13,123 nucleotides of DNA, from assembly GCA_001512985.1 (NCBI GenBank), contig LFRX01000033.1, positions 371-13,493 of the forward strand, given 5' to 3'. The translations under genes were made by a program, and so were the position numbers. Position 1 is the first letter of the stretch, and every line of letters begins with the position of its first letter. Shown here one piece after another: positions 5,374-11,927 of the stretch. The stretch is from Acholeplasmatales bacterium DTU056. Its GTDB lineage: Bacteria; Bacillota_I; Bacilli_A; ML615J-28; CAG-698. Under the pieces are notes generated by a model that ran no database searches, was not told the origin of the DNA, and worked only from the letters and a program-made list of their open reading frames with translations.

Positions 5374-5790
5374 ATGAAAAGTAAATATTCGTTAAATCAT
5401 CATTACTCCCCACAAACTCCACCCATCAACAATAATTTAAATTTATATAGCGTTGATGAAGGATTTGTGAAAGGGAATATGTTCCGTTCATTATATCAAG
5501 GTTATCCGGGCTTTGAACCAAAATTAGCTGCGCCAACTAACTTAGAGCAAGCAATGATGCATGAAGTACAAAAATATACGTTTGCGGCACATGACTTAGC
5601 ATTATATTTAGATAATAATCCGGATGACGAAGAAGCAATCCGCTTATTTAATGACTACCGTCAAAAAGCCCAAGAAGCTATTGCTAATTATGAAAGTCAA
5701 TTCGGACCAATTCAAATGTCCTCTTCACAATTAAACGTCTATCCATGGGGATGGTTTATTACATCATGGCCATGGGAGGGGATTTGGTAA
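5374..5790 (+). CDS. cotJB: Spore coat protein, apparent CotJA-CotJB fusion
   Basis: A 138-residue protein. Residues about 57-138 match CotJB: an acidic helical core with LALYLDNNPDDEEAI (75-89), YESQFGPI (106-113) and the Trp-rich end YPWGWFITSWPWE, the CotJB trademark. Residues about 24-52 (LYSVDEGFVKGNMFRSLYQGY) resemble the end of CotJA, where a Pro/Glu-x-Ala-Leu-x-Lys-Gly-Thr-Leu-Trp segment is followed by an LY-x-x-Y motif. No separate cotJA lies upstream, so the two appear fused. In Bacillus, CotJ proteins are inner-coat components that depend on each other for assembly. GGAGGT (5361-5366) is seven bases before ATG 5374; the TTG at 5359 overlaps that site and is not the start. The stop overlaps the cotJC start by one base (TAATG), suggesting translational coupling. 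The CotJB call is firm, the CotJA part moderate. Confidence 0.85.
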   Translation: MKSKYSLNHHYSPQTPPINNNLNLYSVDEGFVKGNMFRSLYQGYPGFEPKLAAPTNLEQAMMHEVQKYTFAAHDLALYLDNNPDDEEAIRLFNDYRQKAQEAIANYESQFGPIQMSSSQLNVYPWGWFITSWPWEGIW

Positions 5791-6374
5791 TGTTTATTTA
5801 TTCAAAAAGATTAATTTATCCGGTAAACATTCGTAAACGCGACTTAAATCTTGCAAAACTTATTGTCACTCAGTATGGTGGTCCTTATGGTGAATTAGGT
5901 GCAGCATTACGCTACCTAAATCAACGTTATATTATGCCAGATGACCGTGGGAAAGCATTACTTACTGATATTGGTACTGAAGAACTTGGGCATGTCGAAA
6001 TGATTTGTGCGATGTTATATCAATTAACCAAAGGAGCAACAATTGAAGAATTAGAAGCAGCAGGATTTACAAAACACTATGCGCAACATGGATTAGGATT
6101 ATTCCCTAGTGACGTTTATGGAAATCCATTCAACGTTGCCAATATTGGTTCAACTGGGGATCCATTAGTTGATTTACAGGAGAATATTGCGGCTGAGGCA
6201 AAAGCCCAAGCAACCTATGAACACTTAATGGATTTAACAGATGACCCTGATGTATTAGAACCACTAGCATTTTTACGTCAACGTGAAGTTGTTCACTTAG
6301 CTCGTTTCCAAGAATTACATGATTATTATCAAAGTAAATTTAATTCAGGAAATACTGTAAAGAGTCTTGCATAA
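5790..6374 (+). CDS. cotJC: CotJC, manganese-catalase family spore coat protein
   Basis: The 194-residue product starts MFIYSKRLIYPVNI, as CotJC does (B. subtilis has a W-Y-E-K-K-L-x-Y-P-V start). The four-helix dimanganese ligand set is complete: Glu35 in GPYGE, Glu65 and His68 in EELGH, Glu136 in AAEAKA, and Glu166 with His169 in REVVH. It could therefore decompose hydrogen peroxide; in spores the family is associated with the coat. The start is ATG 5790, with GGAGGGG (5775-5781) eight bases upstream and inside the end of the preceding gene. The same frame runs open from ATG 5745, but that stretch overlaps cotJB and does not match the family. The last codons form part of the terminator. Confidence 0.95.
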   Translation: MFIYSKRLIYPVNIRKRDLNLAKLIVTQYGGPYGELGAALRYLNQRYIMPDDRGKALLTDIGTEELGHVEMICAMLYQLTKGATIEELEAAGFTKHYAQHGLGLFPSDVYGNPFNVANIGSTGDPLVDLQENIAAEAKAQATYEHLMDLTDDPDVLEPLAFLRQREVVHLARFQELHDYYQSKFNSGNTVKSLA

Positions 6375-6388
6375 TGCAAGACTTTTTT
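6363..6388 (+). terminator. Terminator of the cotJ cluster
   Basis: AGTCTTGCA (6363-6371) pairs perfectly with TGCAAGACT (6375-6383); the three-base loop is the cotJC stop codon TAA. Ts extend to 6388. Confidence 0.93.
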
Positions 6389-6423
6389 AATTTTTCCAAA
6401 TTCTCTATATCGTCCCCCTTTTC

Positions 6424-6438
6424 GTGTTACAATAACAC
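6424..6438. repeat. Dyad GTGTTA-CAA-TAACAC, possible operator
   Basis: GTGTTA (6424-6429) and TAACAC (6433-6438) form a perfect 6-base dyad about 33 bases before the ABC promoter region. It could be a repressor operator, for example of GntR type, which often controls such ABC pairs. No regulator gene is adjacent. Confidence 0.35.
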
Positions 6439-6470
6439 TTATAAATTAATAAATTATATTTTTAACTTTA

Positions 6471-6503
6471 TTGCTTGATAATACTATTTATGTTAAGATT
6501 AAA
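6471..6503 (+). promoter_or_regulatory. Probable promoter of the ABC exporter genes
   Basis: Two overlapping readings exist. TTGCTT (6471-6476) with TAAGAT (6494-6499) has a 17-base spacer and TGT just before the -10. TTGATA (6475-6480) with ATTAAA (6498-6503) also has 17. The first has the better -10. Either gives a leader of about 30 bases. Confidence 0.4.
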
Positions 6504-6535
6504 GTAGCAAGTATTTATATAGAAGGTGATTGCAA

Positions 6536-7423
6536 TTGCGAGAAATTATCAAAGTGAGTAATCTTACTAAGGATTATGGAAATAATAAAGGTATTTTTGA
6601 TGTTAGTTTTTCCATAAACGAAGGTGAAGTCGTTGGTTTTTTAGGACCAAATGGGGCGGGAAAAACAACTACTATTCGTCATTTATTAGGTTTAATTCAA
6701 AAATATCATGGAAGTGCATTTATTAAAGAATATAATTGTTTCACTGAACAAGTGTTAGTTCAAAAATATATTGGTTATCTACCAGGAGAAATAAAATTTA
6801 TTGAAGATTTTGATGGCGATAGTTTTATTCGCTTTATGGCAAAAATGAAAGATATTAAGGATTTAAGCTACGCTTATGAGTTAGTTAAATATTTTGAATT
6901 AGATATATCTAAAAAAATTAATAAAATGAGTAAAGGAATGAAACAAAAATTAGGGTTAATTGTTGCTTTTATGAATAAACCGGAAATATTAATTTTAGAT
7001 GAACCATCATCAGGACTAGATCCATTAATGCAACATAAATTAGTTGATTTAATTATACAACATAAGCAAATGAAAGCAACTATCTTTTTATCATCACATA
7101 TGTTTGACGAAGTTGAAAAAACATGCGATCGTATTATTATGATTAAAGAAGGAAGGATTGTTGCGGATAGTAGTATTAAGGATATCAAAGCTAAAATGCA
7201 AGATATATATATCATACGTTTTAGTACCGAGGAGATGGCTAGTAGATTTGTTAATAACACTGGAGGTAGTATAATTAATAAAGCAACAGTTGAATATCGG
7301 TTAAGTGAAAGTCTTAATAAGTTAATTAAGCAATTAGTTGAATTTGATATACTTGAAATTACCAAGAAAAAACAAACTTTAGAAGAATTGTTTATGCAAT
7401 ATTATGGTGATGCATATGATTAA
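6536..7423 (+). CDS. ABC transporter ATP-binding protein
   Basis: A 295-residue cytoplasmic ATPase that should power the membrane partner encoded next. Present are Walker A GPNGAGKT (37-44), the signature SKGMKQK (132-138), Walker B ILILDEP (151-157) with Glu156, the D-loop SSGLD and the switch His188 in SSHMF. The Q-loop region reads GYLPGEIKF with no clear glutamine, a variant I associate with some drug- or peptide-export ATPases of Firmicutes. After about residue 215 a 75-residue C-terminal domain typical of the BcrA/CcmA group follows. The start is TTG 6536: AAGGTGAT (6523-6530) lies five bases upstream, while the in-frame TTG 6530 is inside that site. The 3' end overlaps the permease start by eight bases. 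Substrate unknown. Confidence 0.92.
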   Translation: MREIIKVSNLTKDYGNNKGIFDVSFSINEGEVVGFLGPNGAGKTTTIRHLLGLIQKYHGSAFIKEYNCFTEQVLVQKYIGYLPGEIKFIEDFDGDSFIRFMAKMKDIKDLSYAYELVKYFELDISKKINKMSKGMKQKLGLIVAFMNKPEILILDEPSSGLDPLMQHKLVDLIIQHKQMKATIFLSSHMFDEVEKTCDRIIMIKEGRIVADSSIKDIKAKMQDIYIIRFSTEEMASRFVNNTGGSIINKATVEYRLSESLNKLIKQLVEFDILEITKKKQTLEELFMQYYGDAYD

Positions 7424-8219
7424 TTTCACGTTATTTAAAAAAGAATTTAAAAGCAATCTTGTATTATATGGAATTTTTTCCTTAGTAATTTTAATGTATG
7501 GAATAATCGTAGTTGACTTGTTTAATCCATTAGAAGACAGTAGTTGGATAGAGCAAATAATGCAAATAATGCCAGAGTTAATGTCTTTTTTTGGATTTGC
7601 TTTGGATGATGTTACAAATTATCAGGCGTTTGTGGCGGGGTATTTATATGATATGTTGTTTATTTTGTTGGGAATTATTTTTATCACAATGCTTGTTAAT
7701 CGCTTAGTATTTCGTTATTTAGATCAGGGTTCATTTGGATATTTAATTGCTACCCCGAATTCTAGAACTAAAATTATGTTTACGCAGGCAGTAACATTAA
7801 TTTGCTATCTTTTAATGCAAGTTATGTTAATGTTTGTAATTGTGGCTGGATACGGAAAAATAACTCATAGAAATTATGTTGATATTGGAAGAATATTTTA
7901 TCTAAATTTTTCATTCTTTTTATTGTTATTATTTATTTCCAGTATTACGTTTTGTTTTTTAAGTTTATTAGAAGGTAAGCTAGCGACTGGGTTAAATATT
8001 GGAGTTTTAACTTTCTTTTTCTTTGCAAAGTTAATAAGTAATTTAGGTGGGAATTATGAATTTTTTAAGTTTTTAACACCATTTAGTTTATTTAATCCCC
8101 GAATGATTGTTTCTTTTTCCAAAACAGTTCATATATATAATGTGATTTTAGGATTAGTAACTATTCTGATATATACTTTAACATTTAAACTATTTAATAA
8201 ACGTGATTTAGCAATATAA
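7416..8219 (+). CDS. ABC-2 type transporter permease
   Basis: A 267-residue protein with about six membrane helices (near 15-36, 76-98, 117-140, 155-178, 185-203 and 240-257). Between helices 2 and 3 is the ABC-2 pattern DQGSFGYLIATPNSRTKI, the coupling-type loop with P-x-S-R. It begins with a short amphipathic N-terminal stretch (FTLFKKEFKSN), as ABC-2 permeases do. It should form the membrane channel with the ATPase encoded just upstream. ATG 7416 overlaps the ATPase end, with GGTGAT at 7406-7411 as a close ribosome site; in-frame ATGs at 7404 and 7410 are alternatives adding up to four residues. The tail FNKRDLAI echoes that of the partial protein at 1-564. Role could be export of an antimicrobial or lipid; the sequence does not say. 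Confidence 0.88.
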   Translation: MINFTLFKKEFKSNLVLYGIFSLVILMYGIIVVDLFNPLEDSSWIEQIMQIMPELMSFFGFALDDVTNYQAFVAGYLYDMLFILLGIIFITMLVNRLVFRYLDQGSFGYLIATPNSRTKIMFTQAVTLICYLLMQVMLMFVIVAGYGKITHRNYVDIGRIFYLNFSFFLLLLFISSITFCFLSLLEGKLATGLNIGVLTFFFFAKLISNLGGNYEFFKFLTPFSLFNPRMIVSFSKTVHIYNVILGLVTILIYTLTFKLFNKRDLAI

Positions 8220-8255
8220 AAAAAGCTCAAATACTTGAAGTATTTGAGCTTTTTT
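8220..8255. terminator. Bidirectional terminator between convergent genes
   Basis: AAAAAGCTCAAATAC (8220-8234) pairs perfectly with GTATTTGAGCTTTTT (8240-8254) around TTGAA. A-run and T-run flanks let it stop both the permease transcript (+) and the amidotransferase transcript (-). The amidotransferase stop codon lies in its right edge. Confidence 0.93.
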
Positions 8256-8913
8256 AGTTAAATAAATTTGCAAAAGTATCAAAAATTATTTCGCTTTCTC
8301 TTGAGTCAGGGTTAATTTCTGGATGCCATTGGACACTAAAGATTGGTAAAGTTTTATGGATAATGGCCTCGATTGTATTATCATCATGAATTGCAATTAC
8401 ATCCATATCAGGTGCGACATCCTTAATTGCTTGATGGTGATAACTATTAACTAATATTTCTTCTGGAAAATCTAATAACCGATTTTTAGTTGTTTTTACT
8501 TTATGGTAACGTGGTTCCTGGTCATGAGTTGGACCAATATCTTGGTATAATGAACCCCCTAAAAAGACATTAATCGCCTGATGCCCTCTACAAATCCCCA
8601 ACAACGGCTTTTTATATTTTTTCGCATGTAATACTACTTGGCGATCAAGTTCATCAAGCTCATCACTAACGTTTTTAGAGAGACCAGCGTTTTCCTCATT
8701 AAAATATTTCGGATTGATATCAGCCCCACCAGTAATTAAAAAACCATCACACAATTCTAAAATAGTTTCTAAATTAGGATTATTAATAGTTAACATAATG
8801 GTGTTAAAACCCCGTTTGTGAAGCGGAGTCAAATAACGATGATTAACAAACTCCTTTAAGACATTGTTTTCAGTAATAAAACGGGCGGTGACGCCAATTA
8901 GTTTTGGTCTCAT
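8254..8913 (-). CDS. Class I glutamine amidotransferase, gamma-glutamyl-GABA hydrolase-like (peptidase C26)
   Basis: A 219-residue cytoplasmic hydrolase. The nucleophile elbow GICRGHQ places Cys108, and QWHPE gives His197 and Glu199, completing the catalytic triad of class I amidotransferases. GFLITGGADINPKYF (57-71) and NSYHHQ (156-161) are typical of the PuuD/C26 branch, which hydrolyses gamma-glutamyl amides such as gamma-glutamyl-GABA and is not fused to a synthase. No other polyamine-catabolism gene is near, so the exact substrate is unknown. On its strand, AAAGGA (8923-8928) lies about nine bases before the ATG at 8913. It is transcribed divergently from tldD and converges on the ABC permease. 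Confidence 0.9.
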   Translation of the reverse strand: MRPKLIGVTARFITENNVLKEFVNHRYLTPLHKRGFNTIMLTINNPNLETILELCDGFLITGGADINPKYFNEENAGLSKNVSDELDELDRQVVLHAKKYKKPLLGICRGHQAINVFLGGSLYQDIGPTHDQEPRYHKVKTTKNRLLDFPEEILVNSYHHQAIKDVAPDMDVIAIHDDNTIEAIIHKTLPIFSVQWHPEINPDSRESEIIFDTFANLFN

Positions 8914-8955
8914 GTCTTATTTTCCTTTCACATTTTATATTAATTTTACACATCA

Positions 8956-8984
8956 ATTTTACTATAACTTGAATATAATTACAA
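8956..8984 (-). promoter_or_regulatory. Promoter of the amidotransferase gene
   Basis: On the minus strand TTGTAA (8984-8979) and TAAAAT (8961-8956) are separated by 17 bases. The leader would be about 35 bases. Confidence 0.65.
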
Positions 8985-9027
8985 TAAATATAAACCATTT
9001 TTATCAAAAGTATTTTTGTCTTTTTTC

Positions 9028-9056
9028 TTGATAATTATGGTAAGTCCTGGTATAAT
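9028..9056 (+). promoter_or_regulatory. Promoter of tldD-tldE
   Basis: TTGATA (9028-9033), 17 bases, TATAAT (9051-9056) with a preceding TGG (extended -10). Start near 9063, leaving a leader of about 16 bases. Confidence 0.82.
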
Positions 9057-9078
9057 TAGTAGATAAGGAAGTGAGAGT

Positions 9079-10470
9079 ATGATAACGAGTAAAAGTGCAA
9101 AAGAAGTATTGATGAAATGTTTAACTACTGGGGCGGATTTTGCTGAGATATTTATGGAATCGACCGTATATAACGCCTTTGAGTTAATGAGTGGTAAAGT
9201 TTCTAAGGCTAATACTAACCATTTTTTGGGGGCTGGTATTAGAGTTTTGAAGGGATTTGAAGAAATTTATGGTTACACTAATGATGTTAGTCAAGAAGGT
9301 CTTTTAGAGTTAGCAGGTAAATTAGCTAACTTCTTTGAAGGAACTCCACTTGATATTTCTTTTGAATTAGAATTAGAAGAAGTTCCAAATAATCATCCAG
9401 TTATTCGTCGACCAAAAGATGTCACTAATGAAGAAAAGATTGCGTATATGATGAAAGCTTATGAAGGGGCTCGTGATTATTCCCCAGAAATTAGTCAAGT
9501 AATTTGTTCAATAAATGATCGTGAACAGCGAGTATGGATTGCTAATACGAAGGGAACATTTAAAACTGATGTTCGTACATATGTTACTCTATCAGTTACC
9601 GCTATTGCTAGTAAACCAGGTGAGATGGAAAGAATTAGTGATAATGTTGGCGCCAACCAAGGTTATGAATTACTAGATAATACTGATTTAGTTGCATTAG
9701 GAAGAGAAACTGCTAAATCGGCAGTAACAATGTTGCATGCTGAAGAGATGGTTGGGCAAGTGATGCCGGTAGTTGTTCACAATAAATTCGGTGGGGTATT
9801 ACTTCACGAGGCCTGTGTTCACTCTTTGGAAGCGACATTAGTTGCCAAAGGTGCATCTGTATTTAGTAATATGTTAGGTCAAAAAATTGCTAGTGATATC
9901 GTAACTGCAGTTGATGATGGAACAATTCCAAATGCTTGGGGCTCATTAAATATTGATGACGAAGGAAACCCAACTCAACGTAACGTTTTAATTGAAAATG
10001 GTGTATTAAAATCATATTTAGTTGACTATCGTAATAGCCGACGTATGAATCATCCAATTACAGGTTCAGGTCGTCGTGAATCATATAAATATTCACCTAC
10101 ATCACGAATGACTAACACATTCTTTGTTAATGGAACTCATACCTTCGATGAAATTATTGCAAATACTAAATATGGATTATTTGCGAAAAAAATGGGTGGG
10201 GGTTCAGTGAATCCATCAACTGGTGAATTTAACTTTGCAGTCCAAGAAGCATACTTAATTGAAAATGGTAAAATTACTAGACCAGTTCGTGGCGCAACCT
10301 TAATTGGAAGTGGTGCACAAGTTTTGAAAAATATTGATATGATTGCCAATAATTTAGATTATGGTCATGGAATGTGTGGTTCATTATCCGGGTCAATTCC
10401 AACAAATGTAGGTCAGCCAACAATTCGTGTTCAAAATATGACGGTTGGTGGACGAGGAGGACAAAAATGA
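9079..10470 (+). CDS. tldD: Metalloprotease TldD
   Basis: A 463-residue cytoplasmic protein and the zinc-bearing half of the TldD/TldE protease, which threads and cleaves unstructured peptides. In Enterobacteria it matures microcin B17 and cuts the antitoxin CcdA. The metal motif HExxxH is at 243-248 (HEACVH) and the third ligand Cys433 is in GHGMCGSLSGSIP; all three are intact. Residue 247, usually Gly in relatives I recall, is Val here. The C-terminal half (about 225-460) is the beta-rich catalytic fold. AAGGAAGTGA (9065-9074) precedes the ATG. The stop overlaps the tldE start (ATGA), as expected for subunits made in equal amounts. No peptide-antibiotic or toxin gene accompanies it, so a general peptide-turnover role is likelier. 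Confidence 0.93.
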   Translation: MITSKSAKEVLMKCLTTGADFAEIFMESTVYNAFELMSGKVSKANTNHFLGAGIRVLKGFEEIYGYTNDVSQEGLLELAGKLANFFEGTPLDISFELELEEVPNNHPVIRRPKDVTNEEKIAYMMKAYEGARDYSPEISQVICSINDREQRVWIANTKGTFKTDVRTYVTLSVTAIASKPGEMERISDNVGANQGYELLDNTDLVALGRETAKSAVTMLHAEEMVGQVMPVVVHNKFGGVLLHEACVHSLEATLVAKGASVFSNMLGQKIASDIVTAVDDGTIPNAWGSLNIDDEGNPTQRNVLIENGVLKSYLVDYRNSRRMNHPITGSGRRESYKYSPTSRMTNTFFVNGTHTFDEIIANTKYGLFAKKMGGGSVNPSTGEFNFAVQEAYLIENGKITRPVRGATLIGSGAQVLKNIDMIANNLDYGHGMCGSLSGSIPTNVGQPTIRVQNMTVGGRGGQK

Positions 10471-11795
10471 ATTATCAAGAGTTAATTAAAAGAGCTTTAG
10501 ATGAAGGCTTTACAGATATCGAAATCTATTCTCAACATCAAAAAGGATTATCAATTTCAGTCTTTGATGGTGCCATTGACAAAAATACTATGAATAATAC
10601 GATTAGTTACTCTATTCGTGGTATTTATAATGATAAAATGGCTTATGTTACTAGTGAAGATCCTAATGAAGATATTGATTTTATTATTCAAAAACTTAAA
10701 GAAAATGCAAAAGTGTTAACAACTGATGAAGAATTTGAAATATTTGCTGGGTCAAGAGATTATAAAGTTATTGAAAAAGAGTATAGCGACTTTTACTTAA
10801 TTAATCCAAAAGTAAAAGTTGACATGTTAAAAAAATTAGAATCTTTAGTAAAACAAAAAGATCCGCGTATTGTTTTCGTTCCATATTGCCGTTATTCGGA
10901 AGTGGATGTAACAACGGAAATTGTTAACTCTAAAGGATTAAATTTATCTAATACTAATCGTTTTGCTTTCATAATGGTTGGAGCAGTTTCTCGAGAAGGT
11001 ACTGACCAAAAAAGTGCTTATGAAATTAAGGCCGTTAATAAATTTGAGGATTTTAATATAGAAGAGTTGGCAGAAAAAGTTGTTAAACGTTCGGTTTCCT
11101 TATTAGGTGCTGAACCAGTCGAATCAAAATTTTATCCAGTAATCTTTGAAAATGAAGCAATGACAGAAATTTTAGGTGCTTTCCAATCAATGTTTTCTGG
11201 CGAATCTGCAATTAGAAAAACAACCTTACTTTTAGGTAAAGAAAATGAAAAAATAATGTCTGAAAAAATTACGATTGTTGATGACCCATTCCATAAGGAT
11301 GCTATCATTGTTTCGCCATTTGATGACGAAGGTGTTGCATGTTATGAAAAAGATGTTGTTAGTAATGGTGTTTTTAAAACATTCTTACATAATTTAAAAA
11401 CAGCTCGCTACTTTAAAACAACTTCTACTGGAAATGGTTTTAAAGCCGGAATTAGCAGTTATGCTGGTGTTAGAGGGGCTAATTTAATAATTAAACCAGG
11501 TACTACATCTCTTGAAGAGATGATTCAAGATACAAAAGAAGGGTTATTGATTACTGATGTTGCTGGACTACATTCAGGTTCAGATCCAGCATCTGGAAAC
11601 TTTAGTATCCAGTCTACAGGTTATTTAATTAATAATGGTAAAATTGTTCGCCCTGTAAATTTAATAGTAGTTTCTGGTAACTTCTTGAAAATGATGAATG
11701 ATGTAGAAGTTGTTGGTAGCGACTTAGATGTTAGTTATCGCGGTGTTGGGGCACCATCGATTAAATTTACCTCTTTAAGTGTATCTGGTAAATAA
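10467..11795 (+). CDS. tldE: TldE/PmbA-family protein, non-catalytic partner of TldD
   Basis: A 442-residue homologue of TldD lacking the HExxxH motif: at the equivalent place it reads MTEILGAFQSMFSGESA. This is the diagnostic difference of the TldE/PmbA subunit, which pairs with TldD to form the closed proteolytic chamber. The end GSDLDVSYRGVGAPSIKF and the preceding HSGSDPASGNFSIQSTGYLI are family-typical. The start is ATG 10467, overlapping the tldD stop by four bases, with GAGGAGG (10454-10460) six bases upstream. The frame is open further upstream, but that stretch lies inside tldD. Expected to be translationally coupled to tldD. Followed by a terminator. Confidence 0.93.
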   Translation: MNYQELIKRALDEGFTDIEIYSQHQKGLSISVFDGAIDKNTMNNTISYSIRGIYNDKMAYVTSEDPNEDIDFIIQKLKENAKVLTTDEEFEIFAGSRDYKVIEKEYSDFYLINPKVKVDMLKKLESLVKQKDPRIVFVPYCRYSEVDVTTEIVNSKGLNLSNTNRFAFIMVGAVSREGTDQKSAYEIKAVNKFEDFNIEELAEKVVKRSVSLLGAEPVESKFYPVIFENEAMTEILGAFQSMFSGESAIRKTTLLLGKENEKIMSEKITIVDDPFHKDAIIVSPFDDEGVACYEKDVVSNGVFKTFLHNLKTARYFKTTSTGNGFKAGISSYAGVRGANLIIKPGTTSLEEMIQDTKEGLLITDVAGLHSGSDPASGNFSIQSTGYLINNGKIVRPVNLIVVSGNFLKMMNDVEVVGSDLDVSYRGVGAPSIKFTSLSVSGK

Positions 11796-11806
11796 TTGAA
11801 TATGTG

Positions 11807-11840
11807 AAAAATATCTCTTATTCACGTAAGAGATATTTTT
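11807..11840 (+). terminator. Terminator of tldD-tldE
   Basis: AAAAATATCTCTTA (11807-11820) pairs perfectly with TAAGAGATATTTTT (11827-11840) around TTCACG. GTGAA at 11804-11808 could alternatively pair with TTCAC in the loop, which is probably incidental. Confidence 0.9.
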
Positions 11841-11862
11841 TATGAAAATAAATTGTCTTTTC

Positions 11863-11902
11863 TTGATATATTTTGAAAAATATGTCAAAATAATAGTAAG
11901 AT
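11863..11902 (+). promoter_or_regulatory. Promoter region of metK
   Basis: Two readings fit. TTGATA (11863-11868) plus CAAAAT (11886-11891) has 17 bases and an extended TGT. TTGAAA (11873-11878) plus TAAGAT (11897-11902) has 18. The leader is short in both cases, 20-30 bases. Confidence 0.5.
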
Positions 11903-11927
11903 TTGTAAAAGTTTTGAGGTGATTTTT

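Noticed and set aside
5745..5789. Longer CotJC start at ATG 5745
   Set aside because: It overlaps the Trp-rich end of cotJB, has no ribosome site, and CotJC proteins begin at the MFIYSKRL-type start.
10374..10466. Longer TldE start at 10374
   Set aside because: It lies entirely inside tldD; ATG 10467 has GAGGAGG and the typical ATGA overlap.
10468..10470. UGA read as tryptophan (mollicute code)
   Set aside because: UGA ends tldD at the expected family length, and all genes read full length with UGG for Trp.
11841..11927. SAM riboswitch before metK
   Set aside because: None of the S-box conserved segments is visible and the leader is too short.
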